The notes beneath the pieces are model-generated. The model saw nothing but the letters and a program-made list of their open reading frames with translations, was not told where the DNA came from and made no database searches. A DNA stretch of 64,000 nt, taken from positions 8,246,001-8,310,000 of the forward strand of contig NZ_CP109430.1 of assembly GCF_036250735.1 (NCBI RefSeq), written 5' to 3'. Below are positions 41,101-50,034 of the stretch, one piece after another. Made by a program: the position numbers and the translations under genes. The DNA is from Streptosporangium sp. NBC_01495. Lineage in GTDB: Bacteria > Actinomycetota > Actinomycetes > Streptosporangiales > Streptosporangiaceae. Each line of letters begins with the position of its first letter. Within the stretch, counting starts at the first letter, position 1.

Positions 41101-42604
41101 CGGGGGTGGCGCCGGTGAGCGCCCCTCCGGCGAGGACCGGGACCCCGGAGACGAGGACGTCGCCGATCCCGGTGGCCGGGGTGCGCGGGGCGGCGTACGT
41201 GGCCAGGTCGGCGACCGCGGTGACGTCGAGAACGACCAGGTCGGCGACCTGCCCGGAGCGGACGAGACCGCGCCCTTCGAGACCGAAGCGGCGGGCCGGG
41301 TGCGAGGCGAGGTGGACGACGGCCTGCTCCAGCGTCCAGTCGCCGGTCTCGCGGACGTGGTGGCCGAGCATCCGGGCGAACGCCCCGTAGCCCCGGGGGT
41401 GGGGGTGGCCGCCCACGTAGATGCCGTCGGAGCCGCCGGTGTGGGCCGGGTGGCGCAGGATCGCGCGGACCGACGCCTCGCCCTCGGGGCCCTCGTCGGG
41501 GCGGGCCGACACGCATCCGGCCTCCAGCCGGGTGTCGATCAGGATCCTGCGGCAGAACTCTCCGGGCTCCAGCCCGGCCTCGGCGGCTGCCTCGGGCAGC
41601 GTCATCCCCTCGGCCCACTCGGCCCCGGGCACGTGGGAGAAGGTGATCCTCGGCCAGAGCGTCTCGTCCCACTCGATCGGCTCGGACTCCAGGAGCTCCA
41701 GCGTGCGGTCGATGTCGGCGGCCGGGACCCACCGGGGCAGCGCGACCATCGCCAGGATCGTGCTGCCCCGCAGGTAGGGATAGGTGTCGAAGGTGACGTC
41801 CAGCCCCGTGAGCCGGGCCTCGTCGACCAGCGGCAGGAGCGTGGCGGCCGGACCGTGGTAGTGCGAGACGTGCACGGCGACGCCCGAGCGCCGGGCGATG
41901 TCCGTCACCTCGGCCATCCCCTCGGGGGCCGCCGCGCCGTACCCGCGCATGTGCGTCACGTACGGCAGGTGGCCCAGCGGCGCGCAGAGCGCGGCGATCT
42001 CGGCGGCGTCGGCGTAGCGGCCTGGGGCGTACTCGAGGCCGGTGGAGAGACCGGCGGCACCCTCCGACAGGCCGCGCTCGACGCGGGCCAGCATCGCGGC
42101 CAGCTCGTCGGCGGTGGCGGCCCGCTCGGCGGCGCCCATCACGTCGTGGCGGATCGTGCCGTGCGGCAGCAGGTACGCGGTGTTCAGCGCGGTGGCCCGG
42201 TCGTAGCCCGCGAGCAGTTCCCCGACGCCGATCGGCCCGTCGGCCGAGGGGTGGACACCGTTGACGGCCGCGAAGTAGCGGGTGGCGTAGGCGAAGGTCT
42301 CCAGGGTGGTGGAGGGGGCGAAGGAGAGCCCGTCCTGGCCGAGGACGAAAGTGGTCACGCCCTGGCGGAGCGCGGCGAGCTGCACGTCCTTGTCGAAGAC
42401 GAGGGCGTCGCCGTGGGCGTGGCAGTCGACGAGGCCGGGCATGACGTGGCGTCCGGCGGCCTCGACGACGGTTGTGGCGTCCGCGCCGTCCAGGCGACCC
42501 ACGGCGGTGATCCGGTCCCCGTCGACGCCGACGTCGGCCCGGCAGGCCGGGGCTCCGGTGCCGTCCAGCACCCAGCCACCCCTGATCAACACATCGAACG
42601 ACAT
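41081..42604 (-). CDS. N-acyl-D-amino-acid deacylase (D-aminoacylase)
   Basis: A 507-residue amidohydrolase. Metal-site motifs are DCHAHGD near residue 61 (one substitution-tolerant form of the HxH site), a conserved Cys replaced by the GAAGLSTGLEYAPG segment, HVSHYHG and the C-terminal GGSDGIYVGGHPHPRGYGAF, all as in D-aminoacylase/N-acyl-D-glutamate deacylase enzymes. It should release D-amino acids from N-acyl-D-amino acids in the cytoplasm. ATG 42604 is preferred though its ribosome site is weak; TTG 42616 follows GGGTGA. It is first of the D-amino-acid gene set. Confidence 0.92.
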   Translation of the reverse strand: MSFDVLIRGGWVLDGTGAPACRADVGVDGDRITAVGRLDGADATTVVEAAGRHVMPGLVDCHAHGDALVFDKDVQLAALRQGVTTFVLGQDGLSFAPSTTLETFAYATRYFAAVNGVHPSADGPIGVGELLAGYDRATALNTAYLLPHGTIRHDVMGAAERAATADELAAMLARVERGLSEGAAGLSTGLEYAPGRYADAAEIAALCAPLGHLPYVTHMRGYGAAAPEGMAEVTDIARRSGVAVHVSHYHGPAATLLPLVDEARLTGLDVTFDTYPYLRGSTILAMVALPRWVPAADIDRTLELLESEPIEWDETLWPRITFSHVPGAEWAEGMTLPEAAAEAGLEPGEFCRRILIDTRLEAGCVSARPDEGPEGEASVRAILRHPAHTGGSDGIYVGGHPHPRGYGAFARMLGHHVRETGDWTLEQAVVHLASHPARRFGLEGRGLVRSGQVADLVVLDVTAVADLATYAAPRTPATGIGDVLVSGVPVLAGGALTGATPGRALRP

Positions 42605-42891
42605 GCCGGGATTCAATCACCCGGAAGGTCTTCGCCGCATCCAGCGCTCACCTTCGTTCCCCCTGCCCATGTCCCGGATTTCCCATGTAGCGCGTGCCGG
42701 GGGAATTTAGGCCCCTCACCCTCTTGACCGTGCCAAGTCGGGAATGGTGCCATCTTTCCCTAGCCCGACCACCAAGCTCATGAAGCTCGGCGACTGGAGC
42801 AGCGCGGACGGCCATGCTGTCTGCATGCGCTGAACCTTTTCATCCTCGTGCGACCTCGTAGTTCTGCCCGGGCACATGTGAAGATGATCAC

Positions 42892-43257
42892 ATGATCGAG
42901 ACGAGCCGCGTGGAAAGGCCTGCGTTACGCAGAGCCGTGTACTTGGCTGCGGCGCTCTTGGCTGCCGTTCTTGTCGTGGCCCTGATCTGGGGTGAGGACC
43001 TGCGCTTCACCCACTCGTCAGGGAATATGGAGGCGGTCGCCCGCACACTGGGGGAGGGCGCCGAACTCAGGGATCAAAGCATCGGAAGCCTCTCGTTCGA
43101 GTTCGTCCGTCGGGAGAACGACCAGGTCTACTTCTACCGAGGCAAGGGCTGGGGAGGGGACGGCTACGGCTTTGTCTGGAGCCCCGCGAGCCGGCCGGGC
43201 GATGTCCGGCACGTGAAGGGGCCTTGGTATAAGTTCCGGGACGACGCGCACCAGTGA
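42892..43257 (+). CDS. Small membrane-anchored protein of unknown function
   Basis: A 121-residue protein with one N-terminal transmembrane helix (AVYLAAALLAAVLVVALIWG, about 15-34) and an extracellular-style domain of ~85 residues with aromatic strands (DQVYFYRGKGWGGDGYGFVW). The fold is unrecognised. Its stop overlaps the GTG of the RHH gene (GTGA), so the two form an operon. The promoter region upstream (42840-42890) is AT-richer than average. Confidence 0.75.
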   Translation: MIETSRVERPALRRAVYLAAALLAAVLVVALIWGEDLRFTHSSGNMEAVARTLGEGAELRDQSIGSLSFEFVRRENDQVYFYRGKGWGGDGYGFVWSPASRPGDVRHVKGPWYKFRDDAHQ

Positions 43258-43589
43258 GCCGTTCCGTTCTCGACCGAGTCGTATCAGTGCGGGTCAGCCC
43301 CGAAGACCTCGGCCTGCTGACCGAGGCCGCGGCGGCAGCGGGAATGAAACTGAGCGCATGGTTGCGCAAGGTGGCGTTGGAAGCCGCAGCGATGGCACCC
43401 GCCGCCCCGCCTGCGGCAGTGCTGTCCGGCGAGGAGACACGGCGGCTCCAGGATTCTGTTCTGAACATCGTGGAACTGCTGGAGCGCAGTGGTATCAGGC
43501 TTGACGCGGCAGCAGACGAACGCGATCAATCGCTGGTTCTGAAATCACTGCGTCGTCCGCGAAAGAAGAAGATCAAAGCCGGAAAGTAG
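43254..43589 (+). CDS. Ribbon-helix-helix/MobC-like protein
   Basis: A 111-residue protein. The N-terminal VVSVRVSPEDLGLLTEAAAA then GMKLSAWLRKVAL is a ribbon-helix-helix of the CopG/MobC type seen in relaxosome accessory proteins. The C-terminus is charged and ends in RPRKKKIKAGK. MobC proteins help a relaxase open the DNA at oriT, but no relaxase, oriT-like nick site or plasmid gene is visible, so it may be a stray mobility gene or an antitoxin-like regulator of its operon partner. Confidence 0.72.
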   Translation: MSRSVLDRVVSVRVSPEDLGLLTEAAAAAGMKLSAWLRKVALEAAAMAPAAPPAAVLSGEETRRLQDSVLNIVELLERSGIRLDAAADERDQSLVLKSLRRPRKKKIKAGK

Positions 43590-43743
43590 TCCAAGAAGCC
43601 GAACCGCGAACACCGACCCAGGGTGACATGCGGTTACACGTCCCGGCGGCGCCCAACGACGCCTCACCGGGCTGGACACCTGGTCAGACGCCGTTTCGCG
43701 TGGTCAGCGAGGAAGCACCGTGAGATCGGTCCTTCGGGGTCAC

Positions 43744-46700
43744 TCAGTCCTGGTACGGAGTCTCCAGCCGGGAGGGCGTCTGCGGGCATGAGGCGCCCTT
43801 GAGGACCGGACGCTGTGCCAGCAGGTCCCTCGCCTCGCGACGGGCCAGGTTCCAGCCGTTCCACGGGTCGGGCCAGGCGAGATCGTTGGCCGCGACCACG
43901 TCTCGCAGGACGCAGCTGCGGGCCGGTTCGGGCAGCCTGTCCAGGGCGGGCACGGCCTCCGCGCCGAGGTCGCCGAGGTATTCGAGGTCGACCCGCTCCA
44001 CGCCCCCCACCCCCCGTATGGCGATCTGGGTCTCCGCGACCCGCAGGTCGGGGTTCCAGACCGCGAACGCCAGCAGGGAGGCGCTCGTCATGATGACGAG
44101 GGTCCTGGGCAGCCAGCGCGTGTGCCCGCGTCCGGTGAGCCGGGCCGCGCCCGCGGCGAGGACCAGGGCGAAGATCCCGCCCAGCCACAGCACCGTCGCC
44201 GACACCGAGGCCCGCAGCCGGGAGAGCCCGTAGGCGTTGGCGTACAGGTCCAGGCGGTGCAGCGCGGAGAACAGGATCACCAGGGTCAGCACGCAGAGCA
44301 GGCCGAGCAGACCGGCCATCAGCCAGCGGTCGAAACCCTTGAGCTCCACCGCCCCCGAGGCGACCGCCACGATGGCCAGTACGAACACGCTGACGACGAC
44401 GAGCTGGAAGAACCCGGTGCGCGCGTACTCGGCGTAGGTCAGCCCGGTGGCGGACACCACCCACTGGGTGTCGCCGAACAGCACGGTCAGCTGCATTCCC
44501 ACGAACGTGGCGAACAGCAGATTGAGCGCCGTCAGCGGGGTCACCCAGAGACTTCGGCCGACCGTGACCTTCAGGTCGGGGGACTTCGGCTCGGCCACGG
44601 GTCGCAGCCCGACCAGCACGGCGGAGGCGACCACGACCGCGAAGACGACGAAGAGGAGGATCCGCAGCGGCAGCGACTCCGCCCACTCCTGCGCGCTGAA
44701 CACCCGCTCGACGGCCTCGGCGAAGATCGCGTCCGCCGAGGCGAACAGCGCCCCGAACACCGCCAGCAGCACGACGGTCAGCCCGCCCCCGAGCAGCAGG
44801 GGCATCACGCGGCGACGGGACGCGAGACCCTTCAGCCTCGCCCCGAGGAACCACGGCACCGGCAGCAGGCCCAGGATCACCGACGCACCGCCCCTGAGCA
44901 CCCCGAGCCAGCCGCGCCCGGCCCCCGACAGGGCGAGCGCGGCCGTGAGGAACCCGGCCAGCAGAAGTATCGCGACCAGCCAGTCCGCGTCCCTGAACAT
45001 CACCGTCGCGACCAGCCCGTAGGCGATCGCCCCCATCCCCGCCGACCACGGGTTGATCCTCCTGCGCGCCGCGGGGATCGCCGCGATCCCCATCGCCGCG
45101 GACACCAGCACGAGCCCCAGCCCGGCCCTGCTGTACGGCACCGCGACCGCGGCGAACAACCCGACGGCGGCCGACGCCGGCAGCACCCACCGGGGCGTGT
45201 CCGGCAGCTCGGGCCGGGGGAAGATCGGCGGCGCCTCGTATCCGCCGGGCGCCCCGGGACCTCTCCCCCCGCCCGGCCGGGAGACCGTCGGCGTGCTCGC
45301 CGACGAGCCTGTCGATGAACCCGCCAACGAACCCGTCGATGAACCCGTCGATGAGCCCGCCGATGAACCTGTCGATGAACCCGTCGCCCCTTCCCGGACG
45401 CCTGCCGGCCGCGCCTCGCCTTCCCGCTGCGGAGCTCCCGGCCCCGGTACGGTGACGCGCTGCGCGGCGGGCCCCCGCGCCGGAGGCCGGTGCGGGAGCG
45501 GTTCGACGGAGGCCAGGAAATCGTCGGTGGGCGTGGTGGCGCCGATGACCGTGCCGACGAACGCGCCGGCGGTGATGATGACGGCTACGGCGAACATGCC
45601 CAGCAGGGGGGCGATGCTCGCGAGGCCGATGCCCACGATCGCGGCGCACACCAGCCCCCCGACGCCGCCGAGGAAGACCCCGGTGAGCGCTCCCAGCCAG
45701 TTTCGCATCACGACCGGCCTCTGACGCGCGCTCCCGTCCCTGGCGAGAACGGGCTGCGGAGGGTACGGCTGCGGGGAAGGCGGTACGGGAGGAGAGGGGG
45801 TGGCGGCGCCGTCGGGGACGGCGGCTCCGGGATCGGGAGAGGCGGGCACCGGCCCGGACGCCACCCCGCGCCCGGGTCCGCCCGGGTCCGTGACCGGGTC
45901 GGAGGTACCGGGCGCCTCGCCGGTCTCGCGAGGTTCGGACACCTGAACGGGTCCGGCGGCCTGAACGGCCCCGACCGGTTCGCCGGGACCGGAACCCGAA
46001 CCGGTCACCCGACCGCCCTCCGAGCCGCCCACCGGGCCGGTCACCGGGCCGGTCACCGGGCCAGTCACCGGGCCGGTCACGGAACCGGCCGCCGGGCCGC
46101 CCGCTGAGCCGGTCACCGGGCCACTCACCGAACCGGTCGCCGGGCCGCCCACCGAACCGATTGCCGATTCACTCACGGAGCCGGTCACGGAGCCGGTCAC
46201 GGAGCCGGTCACGGAGCCGGACGCGGAAGCGGAAACGGTCGCCGCGACCTCTCGCGACCGGGACACCTGCCCGGCCCCGACCATCTCACGGACCTCGGGC
46301 GCCCGGCCGGTCTCCGCCGGTTCATCCTGTTCAACAGGTTCGACGGCTCCGGACCCCTGAACAGTCCCGGATACCCGACCGCCCTCCACCGGTTCGCCGG
46401 ATCCGGAACCCCCCGCGACCCCGGCGGCCTCGCGACCTCCGGACGACGTACCGGCCGTGGGCGGGACGGAAGGCGTGGAGGCCGGAGAAGCCGGAGAAGC
46501 CGCGGGAACCTCGCTCGGAGGGGTCCTCCCCGGAGCGAGGACGTCCGCCTCCGGGGGAAGGGCGCCCTTGGCGGGGAGAGACGGGGGGTTCATCTCGATC
46601 CTTTCCGGAAGATCGGCCACGACGTGGCAGCCGACGCCGTCGTCGACGTGGATGGAGCCGCCGTGGAGTTCGACGATCTCCTTGGTGATGGCCAGGCCCA

Positions 46701-47619
46701 GCCCGGCGCCGCCGTCGTCGGCGGCCCGGCCCGCGTCCAGGCGCGAGAAGCGCTCGAACGCCCGCGCCCGGTCCTCGGCCGCGATGCCCGGCCCCTGGTC
46801 GCTCACCCGCAACCGAACCCCCTCTCCCCTGGCCGTCGCGGCCAGCACCACCACCCCGCCGGGGGGGCTGTGCCGCACCGCGTTGTCCAGCAGGTTGGCG
46901 AGGACCTGCGCGAGCAGGTCGGGATCGGCGCGCAGGCTCAGCCCCTCCGGGACCTCGCAGCGCGCCACCACACCCTCCCTGGCCAGTACGGCCTCCCGCA
47001 GGGCCTGCTCGCACAGCTGGCGCAGCTCGACGTCCTCATGCTCGATCAGCCGGGCCCCGGACTCCAGGCGGGACAGGTCGAGCAGCTGCGCGACCAGGCG
47101 GCCCAGCCGCTCGGTCTGGGCGAGCGCGGTGCCGAGGGTGGCGGGGTCGGGATCCGAGACCCCGTCGACCACGTTCTCCAGCACCGCACGGAGCGCGGTG
47201 ATCGGCGTGCGGAGCTCGTGGCTGACGTTGGCCACCAGCTCGCGCCGTTGCCGGTCCACCTCGCCCAGGTCGGCGGCCATCGCGTTGAAGGCGCGGGCGA
47301 GCTCGCCGACCTCATCACGGGAGGACGCGGTCACCCGCAGGCCGTACCGGCCCTTGGCGATGGTCTGCGCGGCGGCGGCCATCTCGCGCAGCGGCTTGGT
47401 CATCCCCCGCGCGAGTAACTGCACCATGATCAGCGCGAACACCACGGCCACCGCGACGCGCACGTTGCGCGAGTAACCGATGTTGATGCCGACCTCGTTG
47501 ACGACGAACGCCGTCACCACGGCCAGCAGGATCACCATCCCGAGTTTGACCTTGATCCGGCCCAGGAAGTCGAGAGGTCTCAATGGTCGGCGCATTCCGG
47601 TGTTGGAGTGGAAGGACAT
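43744..47619 (-). CDS. Sensor histidine kinase fused to DUF4173-like membrane region
   Basis: One frame encodes 1,291 residues. Residues 1-342 form a complete kinase: two transmembrane helices (about 28-48 and 53-70), HAMP, H-box VSHELRTPI (His134), N-box NLLDNAVRHS, G-boxes DQGPGIA and GAGLGLA. A Gly/Ser/Val/Thr-rich repetitive linker (SVTGSVTG, PVTGPVTG) follows, then a TM pair, a second GSSTGSS linker, and about ten TM helices with INPWSAGMGAIAYGLVA, resembling DUF4173 proteins. An ATG at 46593 (codon 343), with GGAAAGG 6 bases upstream, could also start a separate membrane protein. The response regulator gene lies just upstream. The signal is unknown; it is probably envelope-related. Confidence 0.85.
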   Translation of the reverse strand: MSFHSNTGMRRPLRPLDFLGRIKVKLGMVILLAVVTAFVVNEVGINIGYSRNVRVAVAVVFALIMVQLLARGMTKPLREMAAAAQTIAKGRYGLRVTASSRDEVGELARAFNAMAADLGEVDRQRRELVANVSHELRTPITALRAVLENVVDGVSDPDPATLGTALAQTERLGRLVAQLLDLSRLESGARLIEHEDVELRQLCEQALREAVLAREGVVARCEVPEGLSLRADPDLLAQVLANLLDNAVRHSPPGGVVVLAATARGEGVRLRVSDQGPGIAAEDRARAFERFSRLDAGRAADDGGAGLGLAITKEIVELHGGSIHVDDGVGCHVVADLPERIEMNPPSLPAKGALPPEADVLAPGRTPPSEVPAASPASPASTPSVPPTAGTSSGGREAAGVAGGSGSGEPVEGGRVSGTVQGSGAVEPVEQDEPAETGRAPEVREMVGAGQVSRSREVAATVSASASGSVTGSVTGSVTGSVSESAIGSVGGPATGSVSGPVTGSAGGPAAGSVTGPVTGPVTGPVTGPVGGSEGGRVTGSGSGPGEPVGAVQAAGPVQVSEPRETGEAPGTSDPVTDPGGPGRGVASGPVPASPDPGAAVPDGAATPSPPVPPSPQPYPPQPVLARDGSARQRPVVMRNWLGALTGVFLGGVGGLVCAAIVGIGLASIAPLLGMFAVAVIITAGAFVGTVIGATTPTDDFLASVEPLPHRPPARGPAAQRVTVPGPGAPQREGEARPAGVREGATGSSTGSSAGSSTGSSTGSLAGSSTGSSASTPTVSRPGGGRGPGAPGGYEAPPIFPRPELPDTPRWVLPASAAVGLFAAVAVPYSRAGLGLVLVSAAMGIAAIPAARRRINPWSAGMGAIAYGLVATVMFRDADWLVAILLLAGFLTAALALSGAGRGWLGVLRGGASVILGLLPVPWFLGARLKGLASRRRVMPLLLGGGLTVVLLAVFGALFASADAIFAEAVERVFSAQEWAESLPLRILLFVVFAVVVASAVLVGLRPVAEPKSPDLKVTVGRSLWVTPLTALNLLFATFVGMQLTVLFGDTQWVVSATGLTYAEYARTGFFQLVVVSVFVLAIVAVASGAVELKGFDRWLMAGLLGLLCVLTLVILFSALHRLDLYANAYGLSRLRASVSATVLWLGGIFALVLAAGAARLTGRGHTRWLPRTLVIMTSASLLAFAVWNPDLRVAETQIAIRGVGGVERVDLEYLGDLGAEAVPALDRLPEPARSCVLRDVVAANDLAWPDPWNGWNLARREARDLLAQRPVLKGASCPQTPSRLETPYQD

Positions 47620-47858
47620 ATGAGTGTCTGAGTGGTGCGGGGGGCGATTGGTTCTGGCCCGGACGCGAACGCCGTCCCATGGCCACGGGTGAAACCGCGG
47701 GCCCGCGCCCCCGGCACCGCCACGGCACGCGTTCGCGACGCCGCGGGGGTGGGCGTCCGCAGCACCGTCACGGCATGCGTTCGCGACGCCGCCGGGGTAC
47801 ATGGCCGTACCCGGACGCCTACCCGTCGAATATCCGGTCTCATGGCCAGTGCGTCCGT
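47620..47858. repeat. Gap between response regulator and kinase with GCGAACGCGTGCCG repeats
   Basis: On the minus strand GGCGTCGCGAACGC(A/G)TGCCG(T/G) occurs about three times with a period near 45 bases (for example around 47730 and 47775). No gene is seen, and the kinase start at 47619 lacks a strong ribosome site. Confidence 0.5.
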
Positions 47859-48548
47859 TCAGGGTTTGACGAGGGCGTAGCCGACGCCGTGGACGGTACG
47901 GACGACGCCGGGGCCGAGCTTGCGGCGCAGGGCCCGCACGTGGCTGTCGACCGTGCGGGTGGCGGCGGCCTCGGAGAAGCCCCATATGTCGGCCAGCAGC
48001 CGCTCCCGCTCGAAGACCTGGCCGGGGCGCTCGGCGAGGCGGCAGAGCAGGTCGAACTCGGTCCTGGTCAGCTGGGCCTCGGTGCCCCGCACGTAGACCC
48101 TGCGTTCCGCGGTGTCGATCTCGACATCGGCGAGGCGGATGACCGTGTCGGCCACGGCCAGCTGGGAGGCCCGCTCGACCCTGCGCAGCAGGGCGTGTAC
48201 CCGCGCGACCAGCTCGCGCATGCTGAACGGCTTGGCCATGTAGTCGTCGGCCCCGACGCCCAGCCCCACGAGCAAATCGGTCTCCTCTCCCAGCGCGGTG
48301 AGCATGAGCACCGGCACCGGCCTGGCCGCCTGCATCCGCCGGCACACCTCCAGGCCGTCGAGGCCGGGCAGCAGCCGGTCGAGGACCACCACGTCGGGCC
48401 CCGTCTTCGCGTAGGCGGTCAGCGCCGCGTTCCCGTCCCCGACGACCTGCACGTCAAAGCCCTCGGCGACCAGCCTGTGCCGTACGGCCCGCGCGATCGT
48501 CTCGTCGTCCTCGACCACGAGGACACGTCGTTGCTGGGGAGTTGCCAT
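47859..48548 (-). CDS. OmpR-family response regulator
   Basis: A 229-residue protein. The receiver domain (acidic pair in VVEDDET, phosphoacceptor Asp54 in VVLDRLLPGLDG, Lys in YMAKPFSMREL) is followed by a winged-helix output domain (LTRTEFDLLCRLAERPGQVF, TVDSHVRALRRKLG, VRTVHGVGYAL). It should regulate genes in response to the kinase encoded immediately downstream. The start ATG 48548 has no ribosome site and may be leaderless; longer frames upstream have no coding character. Confidence 0.93.
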   Translation of the reverse strand: MATPQQRRVLVVEDDETIARAVRHRLVAEGFDVQVVGDGNAALTAYAKTGPDVVVLDRLLPGLDGLEVCRRMQAARPVPVLMLTALGEETDLLVGLGVGADDYMAKPFSMRELVARVHALLRRVERASQLAVADTVIRLADVEIDTAERRVYVRGTEAQLTRTEFDLLCRLAERPGQVFERERLLADIWGFSEAAATRTVDSHVRALRRKLGPGVVRTVHGVGYALVKP

Positions 48549-48699
48549 GACCGGCAGCGTAGACCTGGGCCGTGCAGAAGACCCATGGTGAATTGTGAAG
48601 GTTCTGCGCATCCACACCGGCCGCCTCGGCACCCGCCGGGCACGTCGCCGTTCACCGGCCGCAACGGCGCTCACCAGGCGCTCCAGGCACTTCACCAAG

Positions 48700-48732
48700 G
48701 GGTGGGGCTCCCCCGGAGCGGGAGCCCCACCC
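48700..48732 (-). terminator. Terminator after the GNAT gene
   Basis: A 13-bp perfect stem (GGGTGGGGCTCCC with GGGAGCCCCACCC) around a 7-base loop lies about 70 bases past the GNAT gene stop and before the response-regulator promoter on the same strand. Strong hairpin without T-run. Confidence 0.75.
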
Positions 48733-48803
48733 GCGAGGCGTTCCAGGTCTCACGCGGTTGCCGGTGAGGTCCTCCGCCGAGCGAAGACCCCGTCAGGCCG
48801 GGA

Positions 48804-49775
48804 TCAGGCCATGATCAACCGGCGACCGGTGATCCGGTAGCCGATCCGGGCGAACGCCGCCGCCATGGGCGCGTTGCCCACGTCGGTGTTGTCGTTCACC
48901 TCGGGCGCGCCCTCGGCGACGAAGTCGTGCAGCGCCTCGGTGACCAGGTCGTAGGCATAGCCATGACCGCGCCGGGCCGGGTCCACCCCGACGTAGCCGA
49001 TCGTGGCGCTCCTGGAGTTGCGCGTGGCCATCACGACGCCGACGAGCTCTCCCGAGGCGTCGCGGGCGAGCCGCCACCGGTCGCGCCCGCCGGGCATGTC
49101 CGCGACCTCGGCCACGGTCTTCTCGGCCGTCGCCCTCGCGCCCTCCTCCGCGAGGTTGCGCCGGTCCCAGTCGTCGAGGCTGCCCTCGGCGATCCGGGCC
49201 AGCAGGTTCACCAGCACCTCGTCGTCGTCGACCGGGGCGAAGGCGAGCCTGGCCGGCCTGGGCGGCAGGCCGTACTCGGGGAGCCAGCGCAGGTTGAGCC
49301 GCTCGACGGACCGCCGCAGCCCGGCCTTCTCCGCGGCGGCGATCCGGTCGGAGGCGTCGGCGAACGCGTCGGGTCGCTCGCGCCAGTCGGCGGGCAGGAA
49401 CAGGTGGTAGTCGGGCCTGCTCCCGGATGGTGTGGCGTATCCGGGCCTGACCAGGGCCGCGTACGCGGCTCGCAGCAGGGCCGCCCCCACCTCGATCCGG
49501 TCGGGACCGGACCCGGGGTCGAACCAGTCGAGGCTGAAGGGATGCTCGGAACCCGGCGGGCCCCAGAACCCGGCCCTGGCGACGACCTCGTCGCCGCGCA
49601 GCGCGACCCAGACCCATTCGGGCCGGTAGCCGAGCTCGTCGAAGGGCAGGTTGCGGGCGCCCACGCCGGAGGCGGGCAGCGCACCGTAACGGTGGAACAG
49701 GTCGAACTCACCCGGTTCGAGCGGGCGGAAACACAGGTCGGGGGCGGAGAGATCGGACAAGAAAGAACCAGACAA
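48804..49775 (-). CDS. GNAT-family N-acetyltransferase (tandem-domain type)
   Basis: A 323-residue protein. The C-terminal half has the acetyl-CoA site in VVMATRNSRSATIGYVGVDP then ARRGHGYAYDLVTEAL, and ends DNTDVGNAPMAAAFARIGYR, as in GNAT enzymes. The N-terminal half (FRPLEPGEFDLFHRYGAL, WVWVALRGDEVVARAGFWGP) is a diverged second GNAT domain, the two-domain form of mycothiol-synthase-like and resistance-type proteins. TTG 49775 has GGAG 6 bases upstream and begins just before the domain. A short leader ORF with a very strong ribosome site precedes it. Substrate unknown. Confidence 0.82.
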   Translation of the reverse strand: MSGSFLSDLSAPDLCFRPLEPGEFDLFHRYGALPASGVGARNLPFDELGYRPEWVWVALRGDEVVARAGFWGPPGSEHPFSLDWFDPGSGPDRIEVGAALLRAAYAALVRPGYATPSGSRPDYHLFLPADWRERPDAFADASDRIAAAEKAGLRRSVERLNLRWLPEYGLPPRPARLAFAPVDDDEVLVNLLARIAEGSLDDWDRRNLAEEGARATAEKTVAEVADMPGGRDRWRLARDASGELVGVVMATRNSRSATIGYVGVDPARRGHGYAYDLVTEALHDFVAEGAPEVNDNTDVGNAPMAAAFARIGYRITGRRLIMA

Positions 49776-49809
49776 GCGAAGCTCCAGAAAGCGGGTGCGC
49801 TTCCCGGTC

Positions 49810-49860
49810 TCAGGCGGCCTGTCGCCCGAGGCGGGAGCGCGTGACCAGAATGGCGAACAT
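49810..49860 (-). CDS. 16-residue leader peptide upstream of the GNAT gene
   Basis: ATG 49860 lies behind GTGAGGAGGTGAGGAGCAC, one of the best ribosome sites in the window, and encodes MFAILVTRSRLGRQAA before TGA. The stop is 34 bases from the TTG start of the GNAT gene. The strong site contrasts with the poor TTG start downstream, the usual design of translational attenuation by ribosome stalling. The peptide is hydrophobic then basic. No Cys or repeated amino acid reveals an effector. Real expression is inferred. Confidence 0.55.
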   Translation of the reverse strand: MFAILVTRSRLGRQAA

Positions 49861-49953
49861 GTGCTCCTCACCTCCTCACACTCAAAGGGACGGTCAGGCT
49901 ACCGCCATACCCGACGCACCCTCAACCGGATAAACGGGTACGCTTCTCCGCCC

Positions 49954-50004
49954 GGTGAACGCTGCCGCCCGGTGAACGCTGCCGCCCGGTGAACGCTGCC
50001 GCCC
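49954..50004. repeat. Three-copy 17-bp tandem repeat
   Basis: GGTGAACGCTGCCGCCC is repeated three times exactly, followed by a partial GGCGAC. It lies between the divergent GNAT leader and the end of the WYL gene, close to the WYL 3' end. Confidence 0.9.
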
Positions 50005-50034
50005 GGCGACCCCTCGGTGACTCCCGCACCCCGT

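Noticed and set aside
42780..42833. 17-codon plus-strand ORF (MKLGDWSSADGHAVCMR)
   Set aside because: No good ribosome site and no relation to the following operon; could be chance in a 275-base gap.
47620..48345. Extension of the kinase frame upstream to 48345
   Set aside because: It runs antisense-like through the response-regulator gene in another frame and through repeats; the kinase clearly begins near 47619.
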